Shown one piece after another: positions 21,075 through 32,200 of a stretch of DNA of 64,000 nucleotides (positions are counted from its first letter, which is position 1; each line of letters opens with the position of its first letter). This DNA is from Quatrionicoccus australiensis (GTDB taxonomy: Bacteria; Pseudomonadota; Gammaproteobacteria; Burkholderiales; Rhodocyclaceae), in assembly GCF_020510525.1 (NCBI RefSeq), contig NZ_CP075188.1:3782001-3846000 (forward strand). The letters run 5' to 3'. A program made the translations under genes and the position numbers. A model generated the notes under the pieces. That model saw only the letters and a list, made by a program, of their open reading frames with translations. It ran no database searches and was not told the DNA's origin.

Positions 21075-21270
21075 GATGCGGACCTTTCCTTGATACGGTT
21101 GAAATGGGCGGCCGGAACGCCCGGCCGTGCGGCGCATCCTGCCCGGCCGCCCGGGACCGGTCTGTAGCAAGGGTTACACAAGGCGGATCGGCGCCCAGCG
21201 TGACTTTTGCTACATATCCGGCGCCAGCCGGCGGCTATCGTTCGCTCCATTCCTTCTCGTGGAGCACGAC

Positions 21271-22563
21271 ATGAACAGCGAACTCACCGACCTGCTCGCC
21301 ATCGGCATCCCGGCCACCGGACTCGGCATAGCCGCCCTCGCCCTGATGATCCACCAGGAGCTCGGCCCCTTCGCCAGCCTCGACCGCGCCGGCAAGTGGC
21401 TGCTCAGCGCCGCCTTCGGCATGGGGTTGCTCGCCTTCGGACTGAAGATGGCGGTCGCCGTCGCCATCGAAGGCAACCCCGGCCATCTCGCCGCGCCGCA
21501 CCTGCCTTTCCCTCTGTTGCCGCAGGCGGCAACCGCAGCAGAAGGCGTCGAGTTCGCCAACCCGGCACCGCCGCGAAGCGCGCGCCATGTGTGGGCGGCC
21601 TTGCCCGAGGTCGCACCGGCCCCGGCCGACAACCCGACCACGCCGGCCCGGGTGGCGCTCGGTCGACGCCTGTTTTTCGAGAAAAAACTGTCCGGCGACG
21701 GCAGCCTGGCCTGCGCTTCCTGCCACGACCTGTTCGCCTCCGCCGGCGCCGACGGCCGGCCGACGGCCAAGGGGATCGCCGGGCAAGTCGGCATGCGCAA
21801 CACGCCGACCGTCTGGAATGCCGCCTTCCAATCCGTGCTGTTCTGGGACGGCCGCGCCGCCTCGCTCGAAGAGCAGGCCATGGGCCCCATCCTCAACCCG
21901 CTCGAAATGGGCCTCGCCTCGCCGGCCGAGGCGGAACGGCGGCTCAATGCCGATGCCGCCTACCGCGCCGAATTCCAGGCCGCTTTCGGCGACGCGGCGC
22001 CGATCAGCTTCGTGCGCATTGCCCAGGCCATCGCCGCTTTCGAACGCACCCTGATCACGCCCGACAGCCCCTACGACCGCTTCGTGCGCGGCGAGACCGG
22101 GGCGCTGACGCGCGCCCAGCTGCGCGGCATGGCGCTGTTCGAAACGGTCGGCTGCGTACTCTGCCACCGCGGCCCCAATTTCAGTGACGCCAGCCTGCTC
22201 GGCGGCGAGAACGCGCGCCGCGTCTTTCCCGCCAATGCCACACCCTACGAAACCAAGTACGGACTGCTCGTCAATGGCGAACGCGCTGCCTGGCGCGTCG
22301 CCTCGCTGCGCAACGTGGCGCTGACCGGCCCTTGGCTGCACAACGGTTCCGTCGACTCGCTGCCCGAGGTGGTGCGCATCATGGCCGGCGCCCAGCTCGG
22401 GCGCTCGGCCGGCCTGACCACCTGGCTGGACGAAAAACGCGTGCTCGGCAAGGTCGACCGCTCGCCACTCGGCGAGCGGGAAATCGCCGACCTCGTCGCC
22501 TTTCTCGAGGCCCTGAGCAGCGACTCCCTGCGCGCCCGCATGTCGGCAGAAAAATCAGGATGA
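21271..22563 (+). CDS. Di-heme cytochrome c peroxidase family protein, membrane-anchored
   Basis: CcpA/MauG-type protein of 430 residues. Two c-type heme motifs, CASCH (148-152) and CVLCH (295-299), sit in the expected two-domain arrangement, with family phrases ALGRRLFFEKKLSGDGS, RNTPTVWNAAF, FWDGRAASLEEQA and SLRNVALTGPWLHNG. Instead of a simple signal peptide the first 70 residues hold two hydrophobic helices (11-27 and about 42-66), placing the heme domains in the periplasm on a membrane anchor. It probably reduces hydrogen peroxide with electrons from the respiratory chain. A Crp/Fnr regulator follows after 92 bases. Confidence 0.9.
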   Translation: MNSELTDLLAIGIPATGLGIAALALMIHQELGPFASLDRAGKWLLSAAFGMGLLAFGLKMAVAVAIEGNPGHLAAPHLPFPLLPQAATAAEGVEFANPAPPRSARHVWAALPEVAPAPADNPTTPARVALGRRLFFEKKLSGDGSLACASCHDLFASAGADGRPTAKGIAGQVGMRNTPTVWNAAFQSVLFWDGRAASLEEQAMGPILNPLEMGLASPAEAERRLNADAAYRAEFQAAFGDAAPISFVRIAQAIAAFERTLITPDSPYDRFVRGETGALTRAQLRGMALFETVGCVLCHRGPNFSDASLLGGENARRVFPANATPYETKYGLLVNGERAAWRVASLRNVALTGPWLHNGSVDSLPEVVRIMAGAQLGRSAGLTTWLDEKRVLGKVDRSPLGEREIADLVAFLEALSSDSLRARMSAEKSG

Positions 22564-22655
22564 ATGCATGCGACCGGCCCGGCGGAGCTAGAATTCCCCT
22601 CCTCTATCCGCCGCCTGCCGGAACGTCGGCGGTCGACGCGGCCCGGGAGGGGAAA

Positions 22656-23327
22656 ATGCCGACACTGGAAGACTACAAGCCGTTCTGCCAACTGAGCGCC
22701 GCCGGCAAGGTGCGCCTGCGCGAAGCCCAGGTCAGCCACCATTGCGCCTCGGCGACACCGCTGCTGGTCAAGGGACAGCGCGTCTCGGGTGCCTACTTCG
22801 TGCTCGAAGGCCGCTTGCGCGTCTTTTCCCTGGCCCCGAACGGCAACGAGGCAACGCTGTATTGCATCGAACCGGGCGAAACCTGCGTCTTCGCGCTAAA
22901 CAGCCTGTTCAACGACCTGCTTTACCCGGCCTGGGTGCAGGCCGTCGACGCCACCACCATCGCGCTGCTGCCCGGCCCGCTCTTCCACCACCTGTTCGCC
23001 GGTGAAGCGGTGATCCGCGACCTCACGGTGCGCACGTTGTCCACGCTGGTTTTCCGCCTCATGGCCGAACTCGAGGAAGTGCATTCCTACAAGCTCAACC
23101 AGCGCCTGGCCAACCTGCTGCTGGTCCACGCCTCGGGCAACGGCGAATTACGCATGACGCAGCAGCAGATGGCCTGCCATCTCGGCACCAGCCGCGAGGT
23201 CGTCGCCCGCCTGATCGGCGAACTGGTCGGCGCCGGCCTCATCGAGACCGGGCGCGGGCGCAGCCTGATCCGCGATGCACGCGGTCTGGCGGCACTGATC
23301 AACGGTACGGCCGGCAACGCGGGTTAA
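22656..23327 (+). CDS. Crp/Fnr-family transcription regulator
   Basis: Regulator of 223 residues with an N-terminal cyclic-nucleotide-binding-like beta-barrel (about 20-130, GQRVSGAYFVLEGRLRVFS; GNEATLYCIEPGETCVFAL) and a C-terminal winged helix (about 150-215) whose recognition region is MTQQQMACHLGTSREVVARL. Cysteines at about residues 7, 27 and in YCIEPGETCVF do not form the N-terminal cluster of FNR, so an iron-sulfur sensor is not evident; heme or another ligand is possible. GGGAGGGG directly precedes the ATG. The adjacent peroxidase gene is a plausible target. Confidence 0.85.
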   Translation: MPTLEDYKPFCQLSAAGKVRLREAQVSHHCASATPLLVKGQRVSGAYFVLEGRLRVFSLAPNGNEATLYCIEPGETCVFALNSLFNDLLYPAWVQAVDATTIALLPGPLFHHLFAGEAVIRDLTVRTLSTLVFRLMAELEEVHSYKLNQRLANLLLVHASGNGELRMTQQQMACHLGTSREVVARLIGELVGAGLIETGRGRSLIRDARGLAALINGTAGNAG

Positions 23328-23378
23328 ACTTGCGCCTGACGGGAACCCGTCGCCCCCCATCCCTGTCTGTAGAAAACG

Positions 23379-23866
23379 ATGACCGCCCACCCCGCCCTGC
23401 CCCGCCGCTCACCCGAAGAACAAGCCCGCCTCGAAACCTCGTTGCGCGATGTCTTCGAACACAAGCTCTGCTTCAACGAACTGCTCGGTTTCAAAGTCGA
23501 ATCGCTGGATCCGGAAGCGCCGCAAATCAGCTTTGCCATGCGCAAGGACCTGATCGGCCACTTCCTGCATGGTCGCCTGCACGGCGGCGTGATCGCCACG
23601 GTCCTCGATACCGTTGGCGGTCTGGCCGCCACGGTGGCGATTGCCGAAAAATTCAACGACGAGAGTACCGAACAGGTTGCCCATCGTTTTGGACGCATCG
23701 GCACCATCGACCTGCGTACCGATTTCCTGCGCCAGGGCATAGGCAAAAAATTTACGGCCACCGGCCGGGTAACCCGTCTCGGTGGCCGTCTGGCCTCGGT
23801 GCAGATGACGCTGGAAAACGAAGCCGGCCTCTTGATCGCAACCGGCTGCGCTTCCTACGTGATCAG

Positions 23867-23870
<4 letters not shown>
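23379..23870 (+). CDS. Hotdog-fold thioesterase (YigI/PaaI-like)
   Basis: Protein of 163 residues with the PaaI/YigI hotdog signature: ELLGFKVESLDPEAPQISF strand region, then the helix HGRLHGGVIATVLDTVGGLAA, and TIDLRTDFLRQGIGKKFTATGRV, ending LIATGCASYVIS. It likely hydrolyses acyl-CoA or aryl-CoA; the substrate is unknown. Its TAA overlaps the stop codon of the convergent ppk2 gene in a four-base palindrome, so the two transcripts must run into one another. Confidence 0.85.
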
Positions 23871-24991
<1,121 letters not shown>

Positions 24992-25051
24992 ACCCTCTTC
25001 TCCAAGCGTTGAAGCGAAAGGGCTTATTTCACGCCTAAGCGGCGCGCTTGT

Positions 25052-25507
25052 CTAGTCCAGCAATTCGGCTGGAATGACCGCGCGCAGCACGGTTTGCGTT
25101 TCGCCGCGACGGACGCGGTTGCTCAGCCACCACAAGGCGCCCTTCTTGATCGTCCATTCCGACTCATGGCCGGCGAGCAACAGCGACGCCATGCGCCCCA
25201 GGGATGGCTGGTGACCGACGATGAGTACCGAACCATTGGCATTCGGCCAGCCGGAAGCAGCAATCAGTTCCGAAACGCAGGCGTCGGGACCGATCTTGCG
25301 ATGCGTTTCGAAAGGCAGCTTGAGCGCCTCGGCAGTCTGCTGCGTGCGGATCGCCGGGCTGACGATGATGCGCATATCCTTGAGCTGACGCTTATGCAGC
25401 CAGGCCGCCATGCTGTGTGCCTGCTTTTCGCCACGCTCGGTCAGACGCCGCTTGAGGTCATCCTCGCCGTCTTCGGCTTCGGCATGGCGCCACAACAAGA
25501 GATCCAT
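25052..25507 (-). CDS. sixA: SixA-type phosphohistidine phosphatase
   Basis: Small histidine-phosphatase superfamily member, 151 residues. It has the catalytic RHAEAE at residues 7-12, the LTERGEKQA region, SPAIRTQQTAEAL and GHQPSLGRM with the second catalytic His. In E. coli SixA removes phosphate from HPt domains or from the nitrogen phosphotransferase protein NPr. It lies in the same direction as ppk2, 60 bases upstream, so the pair may share a transcript. Confidence 0.88.
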   Translation of the reverse strand: MDLLLWRHAEAEDGEDDLKRRLTERGEKQAHSMAAWLHKRQLKDMRIIVSPAIRTQQTAEALKLPFETHRKIGPDACVSELIAASGWPNANGSVLIVGHQPSLGRMASLLLAGHESEWTIKKGALWWLSNRVRRGETQTVLRAVIPAELLD

Positions 25508-25597
25508 CGTTCAGCCCCTTTTTGGAAAGTGCATTATCATGAGGTACGCATGTTACGACAATATTGCAACATCATGAACTGCGCACTTGAATTGAAT

Positions 25598-25628
25598 AGT
25601 TGACAGACGTAGTCAACTTTATTAGAGT
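25598..25628 (+). promoter_or_regulatory. Sigma-70 promoter with overlapping palindrome ahead of the riboswitch
   Basis: TTGACA (25600-25605), a 17-base spacer and TAGAGT (25623-25628) form the promoter, so RNA would begin about 25635, just before the riboswitch. AGTTGAC-N7-GTCAACT (25598-25618) is a perfect 7-bp inverted repeat covering the -35 box, an expected operator geometry for a repressor. Confidence 0.7.
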
Positions 25629-25636
25629 TCGTTCAT

Positions 25637-25761
25637 CCCAAGGGGGAGTAGCTCACTTCCGGCCTGTCGTCATCACGAAGCGCAAGCTTCCGGCAACCGG
25701 GCAGCGCACCACGCTGCGAGCAAGACCTTTGCCGCGACGGCGAGGCTCCTTTGGCATTCCA
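25637..25761 (+). promoter_or_regulatory. yybP-ykoY (manganese) riboswitch
   Basis: The leader begins with the conserved GGGGAGTAGC box (25642-25651) and later carries the second conserved loop GCAAGACCTTTGCCG (about 25720-25734), the two parts that form the Mn2+ site in this class. The class typically sits ahead of TerC-like and MntP genes, as here. In such RNAs metal binding favours read-through or ribosome access. Confidence 0.88.
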
Positions 25762-25797
25762 CGGCCCCTGCCCATCCGGCACGGGCCGTTTGTTTTG
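25762..25797 (+). terminator. Expression-platform terminator of the riboswitch
   Basis: A CGGCCC-rich stem pairing with GGGCCG across a short loop, followed by TTTGTTTT, lies between the aptamer and the gene. An alternative longer pairing, GCATTCCAC (25754-25762) with GTGGAATGC (25797-25805), encloses it, so the region can switch structure. Confidence 0.7.
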
Positions 25798-25821
25798 TGG
25801 AATGCGCAAAAGGAAATTGAT

Positions 25822-26781
25822 ATGGAAACCATAGGCAGTACCGGTTTGTGGCTCGCCTTCACGGGCATCGTCCTCGTCATGCTGGCGATCGACCTCTTCG
25901 TGGTCGGCGGCGGCAAGGAACACCGCGTCAGCTTCAAGGAGGCCGCCGTCTGGTCGGTGATCTGGATCAGCATCACGCTGGCCTTCGCCGGCGGTCTGTG
26001 GTGGTACCTCGACGGCAGTCTGGGACGCGAAATCGCCAACACCAAGACACTGGAGTTCATCACCGGCTACCTGATCGAAAAGGCGCTGGCGGTCGATAAC
26101 GTCTTCATCTGGCTGATGCTCTTCTCCTTCTTCGCCGTACCGCTGGAATTGCAGAAGCGCGTGCTGCTCTACGGCGTGCTCGGCGCCATCGTCATGCGCA
26201 CCGGCATGATCTTCGCCGGCGCCTGGCTGATCACGCAGTTCCACTGGATACTTTATGTCTTCGGCGGCTTCCTGCTGCTCACCGGCATCAAGATGTACTG
26301 GTTCGCCGACGAACAGCCCGACCTCGAGAACAATCGCCTGATCAACTGGCTGCGCCGCCACATGAACATCAGTTCGAGCTTTGACGGTCAACGCTTCTTC
26401 ACGCGGCAAAATGGGGTCCGCTACGCGACGCCGCTCTTCCTTGCCCTGGTGCTCGTCGAACTGTCCGACCTGATTTTCGCCGTCGATTCGATCCCGGCCA
26501 TTTTCGCGATCACCACCGACCCGTTCATCGTGCTGACCTCGAACATCTTCGCCATCCTCGGCCTGCGTGCCATGTACTTCCTGCTCGCCGGCGTCGCCGA
26601 CCGTTTCTCGCTGCTCAAGTACGGTCTCGCCGTGGTCCTCATGTTCATCGGCGTCAAGATGCTGCTGCTCGACATCTACACGATCCCGGTCGGCTTCTCG
26701 CTCGCCGTCGTCGCCACCATCATCGGTGCCTCGGTATGGGCTTCCCTGCGCAAGGAAGCCCGCGAGCGGAAGAACGGCTAA
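25822..26781 (+). CDS. TerC/Alx-family membrane protein (probable Mn2+ exporter)
   Basis: Integral membrane protein of 319 residues with about nine hydrophobic helices. TerC hallmarks are the acidic membrane motifs AIDLFVVGGG, EKALAVDNVFIWLMLF and ELSDLIFAVDSIPAIFAI. The family includes Alx, which exports manganese and is controlled by the same riboswitch class. The ATG (METIGSTGLW) has AGGAAA at the right distance. The stop overlaps that of the convergent cti by four bases. Function is inferred from family plus riboswitch. Confidence 0.9.
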   Translation: METIGSTGLWLAFTGIVLVMLAIDLFVVGGGKEHRVSFKEAAVWSVIWISITLAFAGGLWWYLDGSLGREIANTKTLEFITGYLIEKALAVDNVFIWLMLFSFFAVPLELQKRVLLYGVLGAIVMRTGMIFAGAWLITQFHWILYVFGGFLLLTGIKMYWFADEQPDLENNRLINWLRRHMNISSSFDGQRFFTRQNGVRYATPLFLALVLVELSDLIFAVDSIPAIFAITTDPFIVLTSNIFAILGLRAMYFLLAGVADRFSLLKYGLAVVLMFIGVKMLLLDIYTIPVGFSLAVVATIIGASVWASLRKEARERKNG

Positions 26782-29126
26782 CGGTTCTCGAAGCGGCTGT
26801 AGTCAAGAATGGCCGCATCCTGCGGTGCGATCCGGCGCCATTCGGCGTGGATCGCATCGCTCAGCGGCCAGAAGCGGCGGTCAGTGCGGCGCACGCCGAA
26901 ACGGTCGGTGAGGGCGATCAGGTCGTCCTCACTGCCCAGGCGGACGACGGCATCGGTGAAATTGGCCAATTCTGCGACGTCGACCGTATAGAAGGCATTG
27001 GGGTAGGCGCCGACGACCCCGTTGAGCGCCAGCAGCGTGTCCTCCTGCGGCAGACGGCGGGCCGACTCGCCAAACAGCTCGGCAACATTGCTGTGCGCAC
27101 TGTTGCGCACCAGCGACACCAGACGCAGCCTGCCGTCCGGATAGCGGATGCTGAGCAGGCTGTTTTCCGGCAAGACCGACGCCGGAATACCGCGCACCTG
27201 ATTGAGCCGCTGGAATTGCGCCACTTCCCGCCCCGACCAGCCATTTGCCGACCAGTCCAGGCTGCGTTCGCGCACCGGCTCGACCCTTGCCTGCAATTCG
27301 GCATAGAGCTCGCTCAGATGATCCTGGCTGCGATAATGCATGCCGCTCTCTTTCGGGAAAAATGCCGCGGCATCGGCAAACTGGCGGATATGCGGCTCGC
27401 TGCGACCGCGATACCAGTGATCGAGTACCGCCTGCCTATCCTTGAGCGGCAGCAGCGTCAGGAAATTCTGCTCGCCTTCCATGCGCAGGAAGTCCATGTA
27501 GAGGCGGGTCGCCACCTGGTGACCAAGATTGCCGTAAACATCGAAGCCGGCGACCAGCAGGTAATGCATGCGCTCGAACAGCGGATAACCAAGCAGCAGG
27601 GTCGTCTGCGGCCGCTCGCCAACCAGGCCGCGCAGCACCGAGGCACTGTCGAAATGGCGGAACACGGTCAAGGCTGCATTCGGATTCTGGCCATCGCCAT
27701 TCCACAACTTGTCCGGTGCCGGCAGGTAGTCCCGGCTGGCAAATTTGGCGAGCACCGAGCTCTTCGCTTCCAGATACTTGTTTTCCAGCCTGGCATACTG
27801 GCGCCAGGTGAGCGGTCCGATCGACCCCTCGCGCTCGGCAGGCAGGCGCAGGTTCGGCATTGCCGCATCCAGCATGGCATTCATCAACCGGGTTTCCTTG
27901 CTGTCCGGCGCAACGAAAACCACCCAGAAATGATCGTTGATGACGTTAAGCGCCACCTGACCGCGACAAACCGGGCCTTTCATGAAGCCCATCAACGTGA
28001 ATTGGGCATCATCAAGCATGAAGCGGTAGCGGGCATCGACCGGCAGCGCCCGGAAAGTCACGAAAGGATTCGCCGCCACCTCCGGCGCATAGCCGGGCAG
28101 ATCGCCGACCGGATAGTCCGCCGCCAGGAACCAGCCGCGCAGACGCTCCATGCGTGCCGCATCAAGCTTCAGCGGCATGTGCTTCTTGGCGACAGAACTC
28201 GCCTCCATGCGCTGCAAACGGTAGTAAACCCGCTCGACACCGGGGTCGTCATACGGTCGACGCGTGGCAATCAGGTCAATTGGCTGACCGGCCGGCGTCC
28301 GGCTGCGCACCAGTTCGAAAAACTGCCGGGGCATTTCGTCAAAGTACAGGTGCCCGATATACCAGTGCTCGTAGATATAGCGGGCCATCAGCTGTTCCTT
28401 CAGGCTGTCGCCATTCAGGAAGCGTTCCCAGTCGGCCAGCCGGCGCTGGACATTGGCCGGCAGAGCGGCCGGCAGTTGATAGGGGGCACCGGCCTCCAGC
28501 CAGCGGCTCAGCGTCTGATGCTCGGTAGCACTCAGCGGCGGCAGACCGAAGGGCATGCCGCGTGCCGGATGGCGCAAGGCATAGTCGTCGAGTCCCTCGG
28601 CCCGGACACACATCTGGGCGCGATCCAGCGAAAAATCGAAATCTTCATCCGGCAAGGGACCGCTCGCCGGCCCCGGATTGAGGCGCTTCATTTCCAGCAG
28701 GCGATGCAGCACGCCCCCCACCCGGTTGGCCTCCGGTGTCGAGACGCGCTCGTTGAGCACCGGGAAGAAACCCATCTGCCGCCATTGCACGGTGGTCGCC
28801 GCATCAATGCCGAGGCGGGTCGGCGGATCGGCCAGCAGGCGGATCGCAGAGTAGACGACGTCAGTATTGGCGCCGCGCGTCAGCCCGGCATAACTGCTCA
28901 GGTTGAGCTGGCAAGGCGCATCGTAGCAGGCATGGCAACTGACGCAGCGCTGGTCGAGAATCGGCCGCACCTCTTTCCAGTAATCCGGCGCCGCCGCGTT
29001 GGCAAGGACAGGAAAGCGATCGAAACGCGCCGGGTTGGGCAGGCCGAAACGGTCGTCGAGGCGCAGGGAAACGACCGTGGCACAGGCCGCCAGGAAGAGA
29101 AACAGCAGGGGGGCAAACTTGCGCAT
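26778..29126 (-). CDS. cti: Fatty acid cis/trans isomerase (heme protein)
   Basis: Periplasmic cytochrome-c-type enzyme of 782 residues that turns cis double bonds of membrane phospholipid acyl chains into trans, stiffening the membrane under solvent, heat or metal stress. It has a short signal peptide (MRKFAPLLFLFLAACA; the Cys could also make it a lipoprotein), a single heme motif CVSCH (61-65), and long Cti-specific stretches such as QLMARYIYEHWYIGHLYFDE and GPVCRGQVALNVINDHFWV. Length and heme placement match Pseudomonas and Vibrio Cti. It is a single gene facing terC, with overlapping stop codons. Confidence 0.93.
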   Translation of the reverse strand: MRKFAPLLFLFLAACATVVSLRLDDRFGLPNPARFDRFPVLANAAAPDYWKEVRPILDQRCVSCHACYDAPCQLNLSSYAGLTRGANTDVVYSAIRLLADPPTRLGIDAATTVQWRQMGFFPVLNERVSTPEANRVGGVLHRLLEMKRLNPGPASGPLPDEDFDFSLDRAQMCVRAEGLDDYALRHPARGMPFGLPPLSATEHQTLSRWLEAGAPYQLPAALPANVQRRLADWERFLNGDSLKEQLMARYIYEHWYIGHLYFDEMPRQFFELVRSRTPAGQPIDLIATRRPYDDPGVERVYYRLQRMEASSVAKKHMPLKLDAARMERLRGWFLAADYPVGDLPGYAPEVAANPFVTFRALPVDARYRFMLDDAQFTLMGFMKGPVCRGQVALNVINDHFWVVFVAPDSKETRLMNAMLDAAMPNLRLPAEREGSIGPLTWRQYARLENKYLEAKSSVLAKFASRDYLPAPDKLWNGDGQNPNAALTVFRHFDSASVLRGLVGERPQTTLLLGYPLFERMHYLLVAGFDVYGNLGHQVATRLYMDFLRMEGEQNFLTLLPLKDRQAVLDHWYRGRSEPHIRQFADAAAFFPKESGMHYRSQDHLSELYAELQARVEPVRERSLDWSANGWSGREVAQFQRLNQVRGIPASVLPENSLLSIRYPDGRLRLVSLVRNSAHSNVAELFGESARRLPQEDTLLALNGVVGAYPNAFYTVDVAELANFTDAVVRLGSEDDLIALTDRFGVRRTDRRFWPLSDAIHAEWRRIAPQDAAILDYSRFENR

Positions 29127-29221
29127 GACTGGACTGAGAAAAAATGGCCCACCGGCATGGCAAGGCCCTGATTTAAAAAAGCCCGCGAGGAATCAGTAAT
29201 GCCGGGATCCCTCTCGCCACC

Positions 29222-32200
29222 TCAACGGGCACAGTAACTGCGAACCAACTCCTCGGCTGAGAGCGGGGTTGCGAACAAATAGCCCTGACCGATGTTGCAG
29301 CCCAGATCGCGCAGTACATCCAGCTGCTCCTGCGTCTCTATACCCTCGGCCACCACCGAGAAGCCGAGGGTTTGCGACATCGCCAGAATGGTCTGGGCGA
29401 TGGCCCGGTCGTCGAGATTCTGGGCAATATCGGCAACGAAGGACTTGTCGATTTTCAGCTCGTCGAGCGCGAAACGGCGCAGGTAGGCAAGCGAGGAATA
29501 CCCCGTGCCGAAGTCGTCGATACTGAGCTGGACGCCCAGGGTCTTCAACTCGCGCAGCATTTGCTGCACCCGGTCGACGTTGTCGAGCAGGGCACTTTCG
29601 GTCAGCTCGACGACGAGCCGGGTTGCATCGAGGCGGTAATGGCTGAGCAGGCGACGCATCAGCACCGGCAAGTTGGTACGCCGCAACTGCTCGGCCGAAA
29701 CATTGATCGAAATGCGGGGCACGTGATGTCCCTGGGCAATCCACAGCGCCATCTGGCGACAGGCGGTCGCCGCCACCCATTCGCCCACCTGGTCGATCAG
29801 ACCGTTCTTCTCGGCCAGCGGGATGAACTTCATCGGAGCAATCAGGCCGTCTTCCGGATGCTGCCAGCGCACCAGTGCTTCGACACCAATCAGGCGTCCG
29901 GTCGCAATGTCGATCTGCGGCTGATAAAGCAGGAACAGCTCGTTTTTCTCGACGGCGTGACGCAGGCCGGTTTCGATCTTGAGACGTTCCTCGGCCGCAC
30001 GACGTAACTCGTCGGTAAAGAAATGGTGCGTGCTCTTGCCGCCATCCTTGGCCTGGTACATCGCGCTGTCGGCGTTCTTGAGCAGGGTTTCGGCATCCTG
30101 CCCATCATCCGGGAAAATGCAGATGCCGATGCTGGCACTCGGATAAACGCTCTGCCGACCGATCAGGTAAGGCCGCTGCATGGCTTCGGCAATCCGCCGC
30201 GCCGTCATTTCGGCGTCCTCGACGGAAGCATCCTCAAGCAGCAGTGCGAACTCATCACCACCGAAGCGGGCCACCGTATCCGATCCGCGCACGCATTCAC
30301 GCATGCGCCGGGCGATTTCCATGAGCAGCTCGTCACCGGCAGCATGCCCCATCGAGTCGTTGACCACCTTGAAATTGTCGAGATCGATGAACAGCACCGC
30401 GAACGTTGCTTCAGAGCGCGCCGTGCGCGCCACGGCCTGACGTGCCCGGTCGAGGAACAGGGCACGATTGGGCAGCGAGGTCAGTTCGTCATGCGTGGCC
30501 AGGAACTCGACCCGGCGCTGCGACTCCTTGACGATGGTGATATCGCTGAAGATGCCGACATAGTTGACGACCTTCCCTGCCGTATCCTTGACCGAATTGA
30601 TGGTCAGCCACTCGGGATAGATTTCGCCGTTCTTGCGCCGATTCCAGATTTCGCCCTGCCACCAGCCCTGGGTTTGCAGATGCGACCACATGTCGAGATA
30701 GAAATCCTCGTTATGCCGGCCGGAGGCGAGCACGCTCGGGCTCTTGCCGATGACTTCCTCGGCGGAGAACCCGGTGACATTGGTAAACGCTTCGTTCACG
30801 GTGAGAATGGTCTGGCGCGAATCGGTCACGACGATCCCCTCGCCGGCCCGGTCAAAGACACGGGCGGCAAGCCGCAACTGGTCCTCGGCGTGCTTGTGTT
30901 CGGTGACGTCGATCGACTGGGTACAGATGCTGTACACCACCCCGTCTTCGGTCAACAGCGGAAAACGGATCGAATTCAGGTAACGGTCGCTCTGCGCCGC
31001 AAAAACGAGATGGTCCTCGAATTCGACCGCGGCGCGCTGCCGGACAACTTCCAGCTCCTTGGCACGGAAATCGTCCGCCAGCTTGCGTGGAATGACCTTG
31101 GCATCGGTCTTGCCAATGACCTTGTCGGCCTCGATGTCGAAAAAGGTTTCGAACTTGCGGTTAACGAATTCGTAGCGACCGGACAGATCCTTCAGCGTGA
31201 TGATGGAGGTCGAATTGTTCATGATCGCCAACAGCATCTCGCGATTCTTGCGCACCTCCCGCTCGGCGGCCAGGCGTTCCGTATGGTCAAGCATGACGAC
31301 GATCGCACCGCGATTGCCGCGCACCTTGGTCTCGTACGGCGAGACATGGATCAGGTAATGCCGTTCGCTGGAGAAAATCGGCGCCTCAACCGGCCGGTTG
31401 GTCTCGATCGCCTGCCGCACCACGGGGAGAAAATCCTGCATGCCGGGCGGCAGGCGCAGCAAGGCCATCGGTTGCTTGATCGACGCCGCGGAAAGCGAGA
31501 AAAGCGCAGCGGCCGGACTGTTGAAGCGCGACAACCCGAGATCCTCGTTACAGACCAGGATGGGAAAGCCGACGCTGTTCTGGATATTTTCCAGATCATT
31601 CAGCGTATCCGCCAGTTCGCCCGTGCGAACCTGCAACTCCTCGTTAACCGTGGTCAGCTCTTCATTGGTCGACTGCAGCTCTTCGTTGGCAGCTTCCAGT
31701 TCCTCGTTCGACGACTGCAGCTCCTCGTTGGCGGCAACCACTTCTTCGTTGAGCGCCTGCATTTCCTCGTTCGAGGTTTCCAGTTCCTCGATCACCGTCT
31801 GCAAACGCTCACGGGTAGACATCAGCTCGTCTTCGAGGTCGCGAACATTGCGCCCGTCCTCGGCAGTTCCCCGCAGACCGGACTCCGGCTCAACCACCTC
31901 CACCGGCGGCAACGGCTCGAAACAAACCAGATAGAACGGGCTGACCACGCCCCGCTCCAGCGGATGCACGACCAGTCGCACATCCCGCGGCCCTTCCAGG
32001 GTCTTGATACTGTGCCGGCGGCCACAGGCCGACTCATGCTTGTGCTCGGCCTGGTGTTGCAGAAGCTGCAGGTCGGCCCGCATTTCACGGCGCAGCAGAT
32101 GCTGCAGGTTGAAATTGGGTTTGCCCGGCAAAACCGTCAGATAGGCGCTGACATCCCCATGCATTTGCAGGATGTCGAAAGTCGCATTGACCAGTACCGA

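Noticed and set aside
21085..21105. FNR-like TTGAT-N4-TTGAA sequence upstream of the isochorismatase-like gene
   Set aside because: The second half is not ATCAA, so the site is not a palindrome of the FNR type.
22332..22655. Longer N-terminal extension of the Crp/Fnr regulator overlapping the peroxidase gene
   Set aside because: GGGAGGGG sits just before the internal ATG and the extension does not resemble the family.
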